From JANXLS01 sp038227045 (GTDB taxonomy: Bacteria > Planctomycetota > SZUA-567 > H5-PLA8): 41,299 nucleotides of DNA. Below, in pieces: positions 16,314-25,276 of the stretch (position 1 is the first letter of the stretch; each line of letters begins with the position of its first letter). The stretch covers positions 1 to 41,299 of the forward strand of contig JBBRQD010000044.1 in NCBI GenBank assembly GCA_038227045.1, written 5' to 3'. The notes beneath the pieces are model-generated. The model searched no databases. It saw only the letters and a list, made by a program, of their open reading frames with translations, and was not told where the DNA came from. A program made the translations under genes and the position numbers.

Positions 16314-16374
16314 AGACAGGGAGACATGGAGCAATAGCTTATTTAGGCTACCGAATTATTTTTTCTCCCTGTCT
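16314..16374. repeat. Inverted repeat after the exported-protein gene
   Basis: AGACAGGGAG (16314-16323) pairs exactly with CTCCCTGTCT (16365-16374), and partial complementarity extends outward with GGAGACA-type units. It lies just after a stop codon and may end or protect the transcript. The loop contains a T-run near 16359-16364. Confidence 0.55.
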
Positions 16375-16460
16375 CCTTGTCTTAATTCCGCACACTCGTT
16401 AGACTCGCCCCCTTCTTACTTTCATTTCGCGCGAAAATCCGAACCCGCGGACGGTGCCCT

Positions 16461-17915
16461 GTGCTTTTTCACACATGGATATTCCTGATCTTCTTTCTGA
16501 TCGTTTATCCGGTCTATCTGCTCGTGCGCACACGCAACGGCTTGATGAACCTATGGCTGATGCTCGCCTCGTATGTTTTTTACGGCTGGTGGAATCCGTA
16601 TTATCTGGGCTTGCTGTTCGGTACGTCGGCCATCGATTACGCCATGGTCCTGCTCATGGATCGCAGCAAGATTCAGCGCACGCGCAAACTGTGGCTCGTC
16701 ATCAGCCTCGTCAGCAACTTTGGATTCCTGGGATTTTTCAAGTATTCGGGGTTCATGACCGAGAACGCCAATTGGATTCTCGAACATCTCGGCACCGCGC
16801 TTCGATTCCCCGATCCCGTTGCTTATCCCAACGCGATGCTGACGCTTTTTGGCGTGGCGCGCGAAGATCTGTTCGCCAAGGTCGTTCTGCCAATCGGCAT
16901 ATCGTTCCACACGTTCCAGTCGATGAGCTACACGATTGACGCATACAAGGGCACTATTCAAACCGAACGCAGCTTCGTGCGCTTCCTCACCTTCGTTTCA
17001 TTTTTTCCGCAGCTTGTGGCGGGGCCGATCGAGCGCGCAAAGAATCTGCTGCCGCAGCTTCAAGGCACGCCGCAAATAACGGAGTCGGATCTCGGCGACG
17101 GGTTGTCGCTGTTCCTCGTGGGTTTCTTCAAGAAGGTGGCGCTCGCCGATTATCTCGCCATTTACGTCGATAAAGTCTACGCCGCGCCGGGGCAATTCCG
17201 CTCCCCCGCGCTGATCATGGCGACGTTCGCATTCGCCTGGCAGATCTATTTCGACTTCAGCGGTTACACGGACATGGCCCGCGGCATTGCGCGCACCATG
17301 GGCTTTCACTTGATGCTGAATTTCAACAATCCGTATGTCGCGACGGGGCTGGGAGATTTCTGGAATCGCTGGCACATCAGCCTGTCGACGTGGTTCAAGG
17401 ATTACGTGTATGTCCCGCTGGGCGGCAGCCGCAATGGAACATTCGCGACGTACCGCAACATTTTTTTGACCATGGCCATCTCCGGCCTGTGGCACGGCGC
17501 CGCGTGGACGTTCGTGATTTGGGGCGTGCTCCATGCGCTGGGCCGCGTGGCGACGTGGGAACTGGAACGCAGCGAATTCTATAAAAACAACATCCCGAAA
17601 TTCGTGAAGCAAATCGCCGTCTTCCTCTTCGTTTGCCTGGCGTGGGTTTTCTTCCGCGCGCCGAGCGTCGGGGATGCCTGGCTGGTGATCAGCCGGATTT
17701 TTACGTCGGGTTACGCCGACCCGCAGTGCCCCATCCTGATGCTGAGTTTGATTGCGGCGGTTTGGGCGTATCAACTTTTTTATTCCGGCCGGAGCCGCAC
17801 GAAATGGCTGCTCGAAAAGCCCGCGTTCAATGTGGGCGTGGCGATGCTGATGGTCGCATACCTTTTCGTTGTCGCTCAACCGAGCACCAAGGCATTCATT
17901 TACTTTCAATTCTAA
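16461..17915 (+). CDS. MBOAT-family O-acyltransferase, AlgI-like
   Basis: A 484-residue polytopic membrane protein that transfers acyl (usually acetyl) groups across the membrane to an exopolysaccharide or similar acceptor. Family landmarks are the N-terminus LFHTWIFLIFF, YYTID-type VSMSYTIDAYKG, the pair VAGPIERAKNLLPQL and DFWNRWHISLSTWFKDYVY, and the catalytic His in SGLWHGAAWTFVIWG. The start is a GTG at 16461 with a weak site; MBOAT proteins of this type normally begin with exactly this hydrophobic segment. Only 10 bp separate it from the SGNH gene, so the pair is an AlgI/AlgJ-like acetylation module. No alginate genes are nearby, so the acceptor is unknown. Confidence 0.92.
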   Translation: MLFHTWIFLIFFLIVYPVYLLVRTRNGLMNLWLMLASYVFYGWWNPYYLGLLFGTSAIDYAMVLLMDRSKIQRTRKLWLVISLVSNFGFLGFFKYSGFMTENANWILEHLGTALRFPDPVAYPNAMLTLFGVAREDLFAKVVLPIGISFHTFQSMSYTIDAYKGTIQTERSFVRFLTFVSFFPQLVAGPIERAKNLLPQLQGTPQITESDLGDGLSLFLVGFFKKVALADYLAIYVDKVYAAPGQFRSPALIMATFAFAWQIYFDFSGYTDMARGIARTMGFHLMLNFNNPYVATGLGDFWNRWHISLSTWFKDYVYVPLGGSRNGTFATYRNIFLTMAISGLWHGAAWTFVIWGVLHALGRVATWELERSEFYKNNIPKFVKQIAVFLFVCLAWVFFRAPSVGDAWLVISRIFTSGYADPQCPILMLSLIAAVWAYQLFYSGRSRTKWLLEKPAFNVGVAMLMVAYLFVVAQPSTKAFIYFQF

Positions 17916-17925
17916 GGGCCGCCGC

Positions 17926-19044
17926 ATGAATCCCAATCCAGCGCCAGCGCCCGACGATCAGCCGGACATATTCACCGCCTATGGCTCAAATGCGTTCAGG
18001 CTTCCGCTGCGGCAATGGGGCTGGGTGCTGGCGTTCGCGATCGTGTTCGTAGTGTTGACACCATGGCTCTGGCCGCGATTGGAGAAGCTCGAACCCGCAG
18101 CCGATTTCCGCATGAATTACGATTTGAGCAACGACTACTGGCTGTATGAACGCGCCGCGAAAATGGCCGCCGAACGGTGCGACACGATGTTGATCGGCGA
18201 TTCGGTCGTATGGGGCCAATATGTCAAACGCGATCAAACGCTTTCGCATTATTTGAATGAACTGGCCGGACGCGAACGTGTTGCGAATCTCGGCCTGGAC
18301 GGCGCGCACCCGGTGGCGCTGGCGGGATTGATTGAATATTACGCCGCCGCGGTAGCGAACAAAAACGCGATCCTGTTTTGCAATCCGCTCTGGATGAGTT
18401 CGCCGCAGCGCGATCTGCAAACCGCCGAAGAATTTCGCTTCAATCACGCCAAACTCGTCCCGCAATTCTCGCCGTGGATTCCATGCTATAAAGAAAATGT
18501 CGCGGCGCGGCTGGGCAACGTCGTCGATCGAAATTTTGCGTTCAATGGCTGGACCGGGCATTTGCAAACGGTCTACTTCGACAAGAGCGACATACCCGGG
18601 TGGACGCTGGAACACCCTTATGCTTCGCCGCTCTCCGCAGTGACGTTGGAGCTGCCGAAGGACGCGGACACGCTGCGCCACGATCCCGTTCCGTGGACAA
18701 CGCACGGCGCTCAAAAGCAGGACTTTGCGTTCGTGCCGCTGGAGACATCCCTGCAGTGGCGCGCGTTTCAGCGGGCCATAGAGATTCTGAAGGCACGCGG
18801 CAACCGCATCGCCGTCGTCATCGTTCCGCTGAACGAACACATGATGACGGAACCCAGCCGCCTGGCATGTGCAAAGAATCGCGCCGACATTGACACGGCG
18901 CTCCGCGCGCAAAAAATAGAATGCTTCGCCGCGCCCATTCTCCCCAGCGAAATGTATGCGGATACCAGCCATCCGCTGAGCGACGGATATCGGTTGCAAG
19001 CGAAGCAGATTGTTGAAAAACAGATACTGTCCGACGCAAAGTAG
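17926..19044 (+). CDS. Membrane-anchored SGNH-hydrolase-like acetylation partner (AlgJ/AlgX-like)
   Basis: A 372-residue protein with one N-terminal membrane helix (about residues 27-47) and an extracytoplasmic SGNH domain. Block I reads MLIGDSVVWGQY (nucleophile Ser of GDS), block II is VANLGLDGAHP, and the C-terminal catalytic pair sits in DTSHPLSDGY (Asp and His). All three catalytic positions appear present. Proteins of this type receive acetyl groups from the neighbouring MBOAT channel and load them on polysaccharide. The ATG at 17926 is 10 bp after the MBOAT stop, with only a weak AAGGG upstream. The frame is open further upstream inside the MBOAT gene, but those codons are out of phase with it and have no start signal. 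Confidence 0.85.
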   Translation: MNPNPAPAPDDQPDIFTAYGSNAFRLPLRQWGWVLAFAIVFVVLTPWLWPRLEKLEPAADFRMNYDLSNDYWLYERAAKMAAERCDTMLIGDSVVWGQYVKRDQTLSHYLNELAGRERVANLGLDGAHPVALAGLIEYYAAAVANKNAILFCNPLWMSSPQRDLQTAEEFRFNHAKLVPQFSPWIPCYKENVAARLGNVVDRNFAFNGWTGHLQTVYFDKSDIPGWTLEHPYASPLSAVTLELPKDADTLRHDPVPWTTHGAQKQDFAFVPLETSLQWRAFQRAIEILKARGNRIAVVIVPLNEHMMTEPSRLACAKNRADIDTALRAQKIECFAAPILPSEMYADTSHPLSDGYRLQAKQIVEKQILSDAK

Positions 19045-19092
19045 AAGCGCGGACAGCACCAAGTGCAAGTTTTAAGAAGTGTGCAAAAAGAC

Positions 19093-19121
19093 TTGACGCC
19101 GGAAGGGAATTCGGTTAAATA
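19093..19121 (+). promoter_or_regulatory. Sigma-70-type promoter ahead of polA
   Basis: TTGACG (19093-19098) and TAAATA (19116-19121) are separated by 17 nt, close to consensus. A start near 19128 would give a leader of about 160 nt before polA. Confidence 0.6.
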
Positions 19122-19290
19122 ATGCGCACCTACGGAATAGCCAGCGCGTCCTGCCCATAATGAGCGCGCGGGTGAATCCGGTCGAGAAGCACCAAGCCAT
19201 CCCGATTTTTTCTTTCCATTTCAAGGTTTTTGAGCGTTCCTGGCTCGCGTACACACTTACTCTTTCCTCTGAAATTCCGGCACATCGCGA

Positions 19291-22167
19291 ATGGCTGACA
19301 AGCCTCAAACTCTCTACCTCATCGACGGTCACGCGCTGCTGTACCGCTCGTACCATGCCATCCGGCCGGGCAGCATGATGGCGGCCGACCGCAAGACGCC
19401 GACCAACGCCGTCTTCGGTTTTGGCATGGAAATACGCAAGTTGCGCAACCGCTTCAAACCCGATTTCATGGCCGCCGTCTTCGACCCGCACGGCGCGGTC
19501 AACCGCGAAGCGCGCTACGATGAATTTGCCGCGAAGCTCGGCCCGGCGTTCTCCGGATACAAAAGCCACCGCGACGCCATGCCCGACGACCTGCGCCCGC
19601 AGATCGACATCGCGTTCGAACTCTGCGCCGGTTACGGCATTCCGTCGTTCCAGATCGAAGGCTTCGAAGCCGACGACGTGATCGGCACGCTCGCCATGCT
19701 CGCGCACGCGCGCGGCATTCACACCGTGATCGTCACCGGCGACAAAGACCTGATGCAGGTCGTTCAACCCGGCATCAAAATCTACGATCCCCTCAAAGAC
19801 ATTGAATTTGACGAAGACACCGTCTTCGCCGTAAAAAGCGTCAAGCCTTCGCAGATCGTCGATTGGCTCGGCTTTCAAGGCGACGCGGTGGACAATATTC
19901 CCGGTGTGGCCGGCGTCGGCGGGCAGACAGCGATCAAACTGCTACAGGAGCACGGCACGATGGACGCCGCGCTCGAATTTTACCGCACTAAATTTTCAGA
20001 CCGCGCAAAAGAGATCCTTGAATTCGCCGCCGCGCACGAAGCCGAATCGTTCAAGGAAAACAAAGAAGAGCGCAAAGCCATCAAGCCGCCGAAGGGCGTC
20101 AAAGTGGTCGAAGCGTATCTCTTCGCGCAAGCCGACCGCGCCCGCGCGTGCCGTGAACTGGCGCGCCTCGATCTCGAAGTGCCGCTGACGTTCGACCTCG
20201 CGGCGATGCGTCTGAATCCGCCGGAAGTCGCGCGGCTCGCTCCTTTATTGAAGCGGCTCGACTTCAAAACGTTCCTGCGCGACCTCGATCAGGAACATCT
20301 CGCGAAATTCGAATCGGCCGCGGCTGAGGAAGCTGCGAAACTTCCGCCGACCGGACCCGCCGCGCCGGAGATGAAATACACGTGCATCGATACCGGCGAC
20401 AAACTCGGCCCGTTCATCGCGGAGTTTTCCAAGCAGCGGCGTTTTTCGATCAGCGTGGAAACCACCAGCGTCAGCCCGCGCGCGTCCGAAATTGTGGGCC
20501 TTGCGTTTTGTTGGAAAGACGGCGAAGCGCATTACCTGCCGATTCGCGGTCCGATGGGTTGCGCCACCTTGGACGAAAAATCAGTTCTCGCCGCCCTCCG
20601 ATCACGGCTGGAAGATGCGTCCGTTAAAAAAATCGGGCATGACATCAAGCACGAAATTCAGGTCTTCCGCAATCATGGCATCGCGTTGAACGGCGTCGAA
20701 TTTGACACGCTGATCGCCGGCTGGCTGCTCGAACCCGCCGCGTCGAAATTAACGATCGACGAGCTAACCCTCGATCATCTGGGCTTGCGCGACGAACGCT
20801 CAACAGCAGCGACGAAGAAAAAGAAACCGCTCGAAGACGACATGCTCGGCGGCGAAGAGCTTGGGCGGCAAGCGTGCCTCTCCGCCGATTTTGCGTGGCG
20901 TCTGGCGGAATGTCTCGCCCCAAAAATCCGCGACGCAGGGATTGAACCGCTGCTGCGCGAGATTGAAATTCCGCTCATCAGCGTGCTTGCCGACATGGAA
21001 TGGGTTGGCATCCGCGTTGATGCCGAATTCCTGCGCGCGATGTCCGGAAAACTCGAAATCCAGCTCGCTGAACAGGAATCGAAGATTTACGAACTTGCTG
21101 GCGAGAAATTCAACATCAGCAGTCCGAAGCAACTCGGCGCGATCTTGTTCGAAAAGCTCGGCCTCGTCTCGAAAGAGACGACGGCCACCGGTCAGGCATC
21201 GACTTCCGAAGAAGTGCTGCTCGAACTCGCCAAAGAACACGAACTGCCCCAAAAAATAGTCGACTACCGCGGCACGCTGAAACTCAAGAACACCTATGTC
21301 GATGCGCTGCCGCAGATGATTCTGCACTCGACGGGCCGCATCCACACCACCTTTCATCAAACGGGCGCGGAGACCGGGCGCTTAAGTTCCAACGACCCGA
21401 ACCTGCAGAATATTCCAATTCGCAGCGAACTCGGCCGCTCGATCCGCGCCGCGTTCAAACCGGGCTTCGACGGCTGGAAGATCCTCAGCGCCGATTACTC
21501 GCAGATCGAGTTACGCATCCTCGCGCATTATTGCCAGGACAAGAATTTAATGGAAGCGTTCGCGAAAGGTGTAGACATCCACACCGCCGTCGCCGCAACG
21601 CTGAACAACGTCCCCGAAGGAGAGGTTACGCGCGAACAGCGCTCGCAAGCGAAGGCGGTGAATTTCGGAATTCTCTACGGACAATCCGCGTTCGGCCTCG
21701 CGAAGGTGCTGGGCATTGGCCGACGCCAGGCGCAGACGATCATCGACGCCTATTTCGAACGGCATCCAGGCGTGCGGAAATGTATCGATGACATCATCGC
21801 TGGCGCAAAAGAAAGAGGATTCGTAACGACAGTTCTTGGACGGCGGCGTTTCATTCCCCAACTGAAAGCGTCTGACCGTGGCGCAAAGATGCTCGGCGAA
21901 CGACTGGCGGTGAACACCGTTTTCCAAGGCTCCGCCGCGGACCTGATCAAGAAGGCCATGATCGAGATTCACGCCGCATTGTGCAAGAATGGGAACAAAG
22001 CGAAGCTATTGTTGCAGATTCATGACGAATTGCTCTTTGAAACGCCGCCAGACGAGGTAGTTGCGCTCGAGATTCTCGTTAAATCGATGATGGAAGGCGC
22101 GTTGAAAATGAATGTGCCGCTGCTGGTTGAAGTGGGGGTTGGGGACAGTTGGTTGACGGCGAAATAA
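19291..22167 (+). CDS. polA: DNA polymerase I
   Basis: A full-length 958-residue family A polymerase for repair and Okazaki-fragment processing. Residues 1-300 are the 5'-3' flap nuclease (LYLIDGHALLYRSYHA, FEADDVIGTLA, VTGDKDLMQ and the helix-hairpin-helix GVAGVGGQTAIKLL). Residues about 360-545 occupy the place of the 3'-5' exonuclease, but the carboxylate motifs are altered. E. coli Exo I DTE reads SVE (SISVETTSV), Exo II has DIKHE where E. coli has NLKYD, and Exo III has CLSAD for YxxxD. Proofreading is therefore probably weak or lost. The polymerase motifs are intact: A DYSQIELR near 735, B RSQAKAVNFGILYG, C QIHDELLFE near 909. The ATG at 19291 has no clear Shine-Dalgarno. coaE and rho follow on the same strand. 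Confidence 0.97.
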   Translation: MADKPQTLYLIDGHALLYRSYHAIRPGSMMAADRKTPTNAVFGFGMEIRKLRNRFKPDFMAAVFDPHGAVNREARYDEFAAKLGPAFSGYKSHRDAMPDDLRPQIDIAFELCAGYGIPSFQIEGFEADDVIGTLAMLAHARGIHTVIVTGDKDLMQVVQPGIKIYDPLKDIEFDEDTVFAVKSVKPSQIVDWLGFQGDAVDNIPGVAGVGGQTAIKLLQEHGTMDAALEFYRTKFSDRAKEILEFAAAHEAESFKENKEERKAIKPPKGVKVVEAYLFAQADRARACRELARLDLEVPLTFDLAAMRLNPPEVARLAPLLKRLDFKTFLRDLDQEHLAKFESAAAEEAAKLPPTGPAAPEMKYTCIDTGDKLGPFIAEFSKQRRFSISVETTSVSPRASEIVGLAFCWKDGEAHYLPIRGPMGCATLDEKSVLAALRSRLEDASVKKIGHDIKHEIQVFRNHGIALNGVEFDTLIAGWLLEPAASKLTIDELTLDHLGLRDERSTAATKKKKPLEDDMLGGEELGRQACLSADFAWRLAECLAPKIRDAGIEPLLREIEIPLISVLADMEWVGIRVDAEFLRAMSGKLEIQLAEQESKIYELAGEKFNISSPKQLGAILFEKLGLVSKETTATGQASTSEEVLLELAKEHELPQKIVDYRGTLKLKNTYVDALPQMILHSTGRIHTTFHQTGAETGRLSSNDPNLQNIPIRSELGRSIRAAFKPGFDGWKILSADYSQIELRILAHYCQDKNLMEAFAKGVDIHTAVAATLNNVPEGEVTREQRSQAKAVNFGILYGQSAFGLAKVLGIGRRQAQTIIDAYFERHPGVRKCIDDIIAGAKERGFVTTVLGRRRFIPQLKASDRGAKMLGERLAVNTVFQGSAADLIKKAMIEIHAALCKNGNKAKLLLQIHDELLFETPPDEVVALEILVKSMMEGALKMNVPLLVEVGVGDSWLTAK

Positions 22168-22222
22168 ATGAGTTTCAGGATGCGGTAGAAAAATTTCAAC
22201 AGGTTTGAATGTTGATGCGGTT

Positions 22223-22476
22223 ATCCCGAGGGGATTTCAGCAATTAGCCGGTGGTTGAGGCCGCTCGTGGCCGACACCACCGGAATTTGCGCAATAACGG
22301 GTTGCGCACCCTGAAAGGGTGCCAGCAATGTTTGAGGGAACACAGATGTTTTTCGATTGCCGAGGATTCTTTGCTGGAACCCCTTCCGGGGTTCAGGCCC
22401 TTTCCCAATCGAAACCGGTGGTGTCGGTCGGGTACGGCCTCAACCACCGGCTAATTGCTTTGAATCCCTCCGGGAT
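22223..22476. repeat. 254-bp palindromic element with roughly 60-bp inverted ends
   Basis: The left end (22223-22283) and right end (22415-22476) are near-perfect reverse complements, including a long identical core around AATTAGCCGGTGGTTGAGGC. The centre holds further small palindromes (ACCCTGAAAGGGT, AACCCCTTCCGGGGTT). No protein is encoded. The structure fits a MITE-like or REP-type dispersed element, or a highly structured RNA. It sits between polA and coaE, 30 bp before the coaE start. Confidence 0.8.
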
Positions 22477-22506
22477 GATGGAAAAGCGACCTCATGCGTT
22501 GCAAAA

Positions 22507-23121
22507 ATGGCCACGCACATGCTGAACAAAAAAGTCGTGATCGGTCTCGTCGGCCAGGTGTGCGCCGGAAAGAGCGCGGTGTCGGAGGCTTTTCGAAAAC
22601 AGGGCGCACGGGTGTACGACGCGGACAAATCGGTGCATCAGATTTACGGTCGTCCGGAGGTCATCGCGGAAGTTGGGGCCATGTTTGGGCCAAGTGTGTT
22701 GAATGCTAATGGCGAAGTGGATCGAAAGGCGCTGGGAAAGATTGTGTTCGGCGACGCGGAGCAATTGAAGCGCCTGACGAGCGGGATCATTTTTCCGCGC
22801 ACGGGGGCCGCAATCGTGGAAGCGATCGAGGCTTTTCGAAAATCGGATGCGCCAGCGCTGTTGCTCGATGCGCCAGCGCTCTTCGAATCCGGGCGCGAGG
22901 ATTTGTGCGACCGAATCGTGTATGTCGCGGCACCGCTCGAACGGCGCGAAACATGGGCGGCAAAACGCAGGTGGCCGCCCGGCGAAATTGTGCGCCGCGA
23001 GAATATGTTGCAGCGCGACGGAGAAAAGAGGAGCAGGGCCGACGCGCTCATCGAGAATGTCGGAACGCTGGAAAATTTGGAGCAGGAAGCCGGCCGGTTG
23101 ATGCGTCTTTGGACTCCGTAG
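22507..23121 (+). CDS. coaE: Dephospho-CoA kinase
   Basis: A 204-residue P-loop kinase that phosphorylates the 3'-OH of dephospho-CoA, the last step of coenzyme A synthesis. The Walker A loop reads GLVGQVCAGKSAV. It is followed by the DAD motif (VYDADKSVHQIY) and the CoA-domain helix DRKALGKIVFGD. The LLLDAPALFESG segment corresponds to the conserved D-x-P-L-L-F-E, and REN/RADALIEN near the end corresponds to the ADxVI-N motif. The ATG at 22507 is chosen because the frame upstream runs through the palindromic element; an ATG at 22519 is also possible. Neither has a clear ribosome binding site. polA-coaE-rho order is common in planctomycete-like genomes. Confidence 0.93.
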   Translation: MATHMLNKKVVIGLVGQVCAGKSAVSEAFRKQGARVYDADKSVHQIYGRPEVIAEVGAMFGPSVLNANGEVDRKALGKIVFGDAEQLKRLTSGIIFPRTGAAIVEAIEAFRKSDAPALLLDAPALFESGREDLCDRIVYVAAPLERRETWAAKRRWPPGEIVRRENMLQRDGEKRSRADALIENVGTLENLEQEAGRLMRLWTP

Positions 23122-23242
23122 CGCAGTTGCTTTAAATCCCTTTTTCGCTCTTTTGGGAAAGGAATGTGTAAACGCAGTTTTTAATAGCCGAACATCATTG
23201 TCCATTGCCTAAGACGGCACATTTTGGATTCAGGAGCAGACC

Positions 23243-24814
23243 ATGTCAGACAACGCAGAAACCCACGCCGCACCTCGCAAGGGCCGACCCCGGAAAAGCC
23301 CACCTTCAGAGCAACAGCCCAAAGGACACGCGTCCAGCGAGCAATCCACCTATACGGCGCCGATGACCCATTCTCAGCCCGCACCGGAATCCGGGTTTCC
23401 CGCCGACAGCGACCCGACGCCGGCCGGAGCTGCGCCGGCGACGAGCGCGGCCGCCGCTCCGGATCATCCAGCCGCAGGAGCCGTCGCCGCAGTCGCGCCG
23501 CCTGCCGCCGGAGCCGCACCTGTTGCTGGAGCCGGGGCAGTCCCCGCGCGGCCCGCGCAGCAGATCGCCTACGTCACCGACATGAAGCGCATGTCCATCA
23601 CCGACCTGCACCTCATGGCCAAAAGTCTCAATATCGAAGGTTACTCCGCGCTGCTCAAGCACGATTTGATCTTCCGCATCATCAAAGAAAAAGTGAGCCA
23701 GAACGTCGCGCTGATGGGCGAAGGCGTGCTTGAAATTCTGCCCGACGGCTTCGGCTTCCTGCGCTCGCCCGATTACGACTACCTCCCCTGCCCCGACGAC
23801 ATCTACATTTCGCCGAGCCAGATTCGCCGCTTCAATCTACGCACCGGCCACGTCGTCACCGGCCAGATTCGCCCGCCGAAAGAAAACGAACGCTACTTCG
23901 CATTGCTGCAAATCAAGGCGATCAATGGCGAAGAGCCGGAGAAGGTCAACGAAAAGATTCCGTTCGACGATCTCACGCCGATCTTCCCGAATCAGCGCTT
24001 CCTGCTCGAAACCGGGCCGGAAGATATTTCCATGCGCATCCTCGATCTTGTCGCGCCCATTGGCCGCGGCCAGCGCGGATTGATCGTCGCGCCCCCGAAA
24101 GCCGGCAAGACGGTGATCCTCCAGCAGATCGCGCACGCGATCGCCAAGAACACGCCCGAAGCCGTGCTGATCGTGCTGCTCATCGACGAACGGCCCGAAG
24201 AAGTCACCGACATGGAACGCAGCGTGAAGGGCGAAGTCATCGCCAGCACGTTCGACGAACCGGCCGCGCGCCACTGCCAGGTCGCCGAAATGGTGATCGA
24301 ACGCGCCAAGCGGCTCGTCGAATACGGCAAGGACGTGGTGATCCTGCTCGATTCGATCACGCGCCTCGGCCGCGCGTACAACACCGAAGTCCCGCACTCC
24401 GGCAAGATCCTGACCGGCGGCGTCGATGCGACAGCGCTCCAGAAGCCGAAGAAATTCTTCGGCGCGGCGCGCAACATCGAACATGGCGGCAGCTTGACCA
24501 TCATCGCCACGGCGCTCGTGGACACCGGCTCGAAGATGGACGAAGTCATCTACGAAGAATTCAAAGGCACGGGCAACATGGAAGCGCATCTCGACCGCCG
24601 CCTGATGAACCGCCGCTTGTTCCCGACGCTGGACGTCAACTTGAGCGGCACGCGCAAAGAAGAACTGCTGGTGCACAAGGACGAACTGCAGCGCATGTGG
24701 CTGCTGCGCAAATACATTCAGGATCTCAACGTGGTCGAAAGCATCGAATTCCTCATTGAGAAGATGAAGAAGACGAAGAGCAACATTGAGTTCTTGTTGT
24801 CGATGAATATATAA
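23243..24814 (+). CDS. rho: Transcription termination factor Rho
   Basis: A 523-residue hexameric RNA helicase that ends transcription. Residues 1-110 are a low-complexity Ala/Pro/Gly-rich tail, as in several other phyla. Residues about 112-150 are the Rho N domain (MSITDLHLMAKSLNIEGY). Next comes the cold-shock-like RNA-binding domain (GVLEILPDGFGFLRSPDYDY). The ATPase carries Walker A APPKAGKT near residue 283, LLIDERPEEVTDME, and Walker B VVILLDSITRLGRAYN with the Q-loop region. The C-terminus IEFLLSMNI is standard. The ATG has AGGAG 6 nt upstream. The final 91 bp are duplicated downstream (25648-25738), which suggests a recombination event exactly at this 3' end; the gene itself appears intact. 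Confidence 0.97.
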   Translation: MSDNAETHAAPRKGRPRKSPPSEQQPKGHASSEQSTYTAPMTHSQPAPESGFPADSDPTPAGAAPATSAAAAPDHPAAGAVAAVAPPAAGAAPVAGAGAVPARPAQQIAYVTDMKRMSITDLHLMAKSLNIEGYSALLKHDLIFRIIKEKVSQNVALMGEGVLEILPDGFGFLRSPDYDYLPCPDDIYISPSQIRRFNLRTGHVVTGQIRPPKENERYFALLQIKAINGEEPEKVNEKIPFDDLTPIFPNQRFLLETGPEDISMRILDLVAPIGRGQRGLIVAPPKAGKTVILQQIAHAIAKNTPEAVLIVLLIDERPEEVTDMERSVKGEVIASTFDEPAARHCQVAEMVIERAKRLVEYGKDVVILLDSITRLGRAYNTEVPHSGKILTGGVDATALQKPKKFFGAARNIEHGGSLTIIATALVDTGSKMDEVIYEEFKGTGNMEAHLDRRLMNRRLFPTLDVNLSGTRKEELLVHKDELQRMWLLRKYIQDLNVVESIEFLIEKMKKTKSNIEFLLSMNI

Positions 24815-24816
24815 AT
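24726..24816 (+). repeat. Direct repeat copy 1 (3' end of rho)
   Basis: This 91-bp segment covers the last 29 codons of rho plus the stop and 2 bp. It matches 25648-25738 at 89 positions. The two differences (Ile ATT/ATC and Leu TTG/TTA) do not change the protein. Confidence 0.9.
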
Positions 24817-24932
24817 GACTCGATGAGAAGTGTTGACATTCGCGCGTGAGTGGATGAAAATGCGCGCGAACGACGTGAGGACGTGTTGAAGTGGTCGAAT
24901 AATAACGGACCGAATCTATCAGGCGGTACTGA

Positions 24933-25250
24933 TTGTCGATCAAAGAATTAAACAACCTGATCATCGTCGTTCGGGGCGGAGCGACTGAAGTTCCTCCCCC
25001 AGGAACAACATTTTCAGGAGCAGTGGGCGAGAATTTGGAAGATGCGGCAGCCTTTGTTCCGCACGGCAGCATTCGGTTCACGACGGTTGGAGCGATTTTA
25101 GCAAGCGGCGGGTCAGTTACACTAAAACCGGAGTTGACTCGAAGCGGTCGAATGAATGATCGACATGTTGATGTACGCGAAGGTTCCAACCAATCCATTT
25201 TTTCAGACCTGCTTCCGAATCCTGTGCCAAAGGACAAACGAATACAGTAG
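24933..25250 (+). CDS. Small protein of unknown function, first gene of the rho-linked module
   Basis: A 105-residue frame that starts with TTG directly after an in-frame TGA (24930-24932), with no visible ribosome binding site. It may be a complete small gene or the end of a longer one. The product has a defined shape: VVRGGATEVPPPGTTFSGA, then SIRFTTVGAILASGGSV, NDRHVDVREG and a tail SDLLPNPVPKDKRIQ. The look is that of a compact secreted-effector or toxin domain, and I have an impression of similar stand-alone proteins elsewhere, but I cannot name a family. The next gene starts 26 bp later with a good Shine-Dalgarno, so the two look like an effector/partner pair. Both lie between the two copies of the rho 3' end. 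Base composition is more AT-rich than in rho. Confidence 0.55.
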   Translation: MSIKELNNLIIVVRGGATEVPPPGTTFSGAVGENLEDAAAFVPHGSIRFTTVGAILASGGSVTLKPELTRSGRMNDRHVDVREGSNQSIFSDLLPNPVPKDKRIQ

Positions 25251-25276
25251 TGGTCCAATTGGACAAAGGAGTATTT

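Noticed and set aside
16998..17936. A 312-codon frame antisense to the MBOAT gene
   Set aside because: The MBOAT motifs on the plus strand are decisive; the antisense product has no recognisable features.
19160..19378. A possible leader ORF ahead of and overlapping polA
   Set aside because: There is no ribosome binding site, it overlaps polA out of frame, and it shows no conserved pattern; kept only as a note on the long leader.
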